A program made the translations under genes and the position numbers. Shown here one piece after another: positions 6,797 to 7,416 of a DNA stretch of 7,416 nt. The number at the start of each line of letters is the position of its first letter. The stretch's first letter is position 1. The stretch lies in NCBI GenBank assembly GCA_011390435.1, contig JAABSK010000130.1, positions 1-7,416 of the forward strand, written 5' to 3'. The notes under the pieces were generated by a model. The model searched no databases. It had not been told where the DNA came from and saw only the letters and a list, made by a program, of their open reading frames with translations. Origin of the DNA: Desulfobacteraceae bacterium. Its GTDB lineage: Bacteria > Desulfobacterota > Desulfobacteria > Desulfobacterales > Desulfobacteraceae.

Positions 6797-7416
6797 ATGA
6801 AAAAACAGAAAGCCGCGCCATACAGGATTTGGGGTGAAAACCTTGATGCTGAAGCCATCCGCCAGATGGATGCGGCCTGTTCGCTTCCCATCTCTGTCAA
6901 AGGGGCTTTGATGCCTGATGCGCATATGGGATACGGGCTTCCCATTGGCGGCGTTCTGGCTGTGGAAGGCGCTGTGATTCCTTATGCTGTCGGTGTGGAT
7001 ATTGCCTGCAGGGTAAAGATGACGGTGCTTGATATCCCGTACACGGAATTTGAAAAGAAAACCGAGCGATTTCAGACAGCCATTGAAACCCGGACCCGGT
7101 TTGGTGTCGGCCAGACATTTACACGGCCTGAAAATCATCCGGTGATGGATGAAGACTGGGCATTCTGTAAAAAAACAGCGTCTCTAAAAGACAAGGCATG
7201 GAAACAGCTGGGGACCTCCGGCTCTGGGAACCATTTTGCCGAGTTCGGGCATCTGGTGATTGAAAAGAACGATCTTGGTCTTGAAAAAGGCGGGTATCTG
7301 GCACTTCTGACCCACAGCGGCAGCAGGGGGGCAGGGGCTGAAATTGCCGGGCATTACAGCGCCCTTGCCAGGAAACGTCATCCAAAACTTCCGGCAGATT
7401 TAAAAAATCTTGCCTG
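6797..7416 (+). CDS. rtcB: RtcB-family RNA ligase, N-terminal half (3' end outside window)
   Basis: RtcB joins RNA 2',3'-cyclic phosphate or 3'-phosphate ends to 5'-hydroxyl ends with GTP and a divalent metal such as Mn2+, in tRNA splicing or RNA repair. The frame stays open to the last base (206 full codons); full-length members have about 380-480 residues. Motifs in order: MPDAHMGYGLPIGGV (from about 39), GVDIACRV with metal-binding D68 and C71, GTSGSGNHF with N145 and H146, and THSGSRGAG with H173. These match the Asp, Cys, Asn-His and His residues of the characterised enzyme. The guanylylated His lies beyond the window. DIACRV replaces the more common DIGCG, suggesting a divergent subgroup. 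The start is chosen because the family homology begins close behind it (YRIWGE). AGGA at 6781-6784 is rather far (12 bases), so initiation looks weak. The 418-base gap suggests its own transcription unit, unrelated to alkyl sulfate use. Confidence 0.9.
   Translation, partial: MKKQKAAPYRIWGENLDAEAIRQMDAACSLPISVKGALMPDAHMGYGLPIGGVLAVEGAVIPYAVGVDIACRVKMTVLDIPYTEFEKKTERFQTAIETRTRFGVGQTFTRPENHPVMDEDWAFCKKTASLKDKAWKQLGTSGSGNHFAEFGHLVIEKNDLGLEKGGYLALLTHSGSRGAGAEIAGHYSALARKRHPKLPADLKNLA

Overview
The window reads as ordinary bacterial chromosome, with all supported genes on the + strand. Moderate GC, codon use and gene content fit an anaerobic Desulfobacterota-type organism (Desulfobacter, Desulfobacula or Desulfotignum relatives). 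This placement is an inference from style; no taxonomic marker is present.

Layout: (1) 2-1027, the C-terminal part of a type-B carboxylesterase, cut by the window edge just after the expected catalytic serine. (2) 1028-1275, an AT-rich gap with several inverted repeats that look like operators. (3) 1276-3936, an 886-residue protein joining a complete classical (hydrolytic) aldehyde dehydrogenase to a complete iron-type (group III) alcohol dehydrogenase. (4) 3996-4328, a 110-residue cysteine-rich protein resembling the HesB/IscA fold. (5) 4387-6378, an exported SdsA1-type alkylsulfatase with all seven zinc ligands. (6) 6379-6796, a gap with a 15-bp hairpin and no convincing gene. (7) 6797 to the window end, the N-terminal half of an RtcB-family RNA ligase.

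Genes 3 to 5 are separated by only 58-59 bases, each has a Shine-Dalgarno sequence, and they probably form one operon. They suggest one pathway: the exported sulfatase splits a primary alkyl sulfate into sulfate and a fatty alcohol, and the cytoplasmic fused enzyme oxidises the alcohol through the aldehyde to the carboxylic acid. In a sulfate reducer this would yield both electron donor (alcohol) and electron acceptor (sulfate) from one surfactant molecule. The small cysteine-rich protein may serve metal or Fe-S supply. The pathway is inferred from enzyme families and gene order.

The most unusual item is the dehydrogenase fusion. It is not AdhE: the aldehyde half keeps the general-base glutamate of hydrolytic ALDHs. 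The junction holds a telling detail: removing one T from a T5 run at 2760-2764 would give two genes overlapping as TGATG. The fusion is therefore either a very recent single-base event or a homopolymer error, and this must be settled first.
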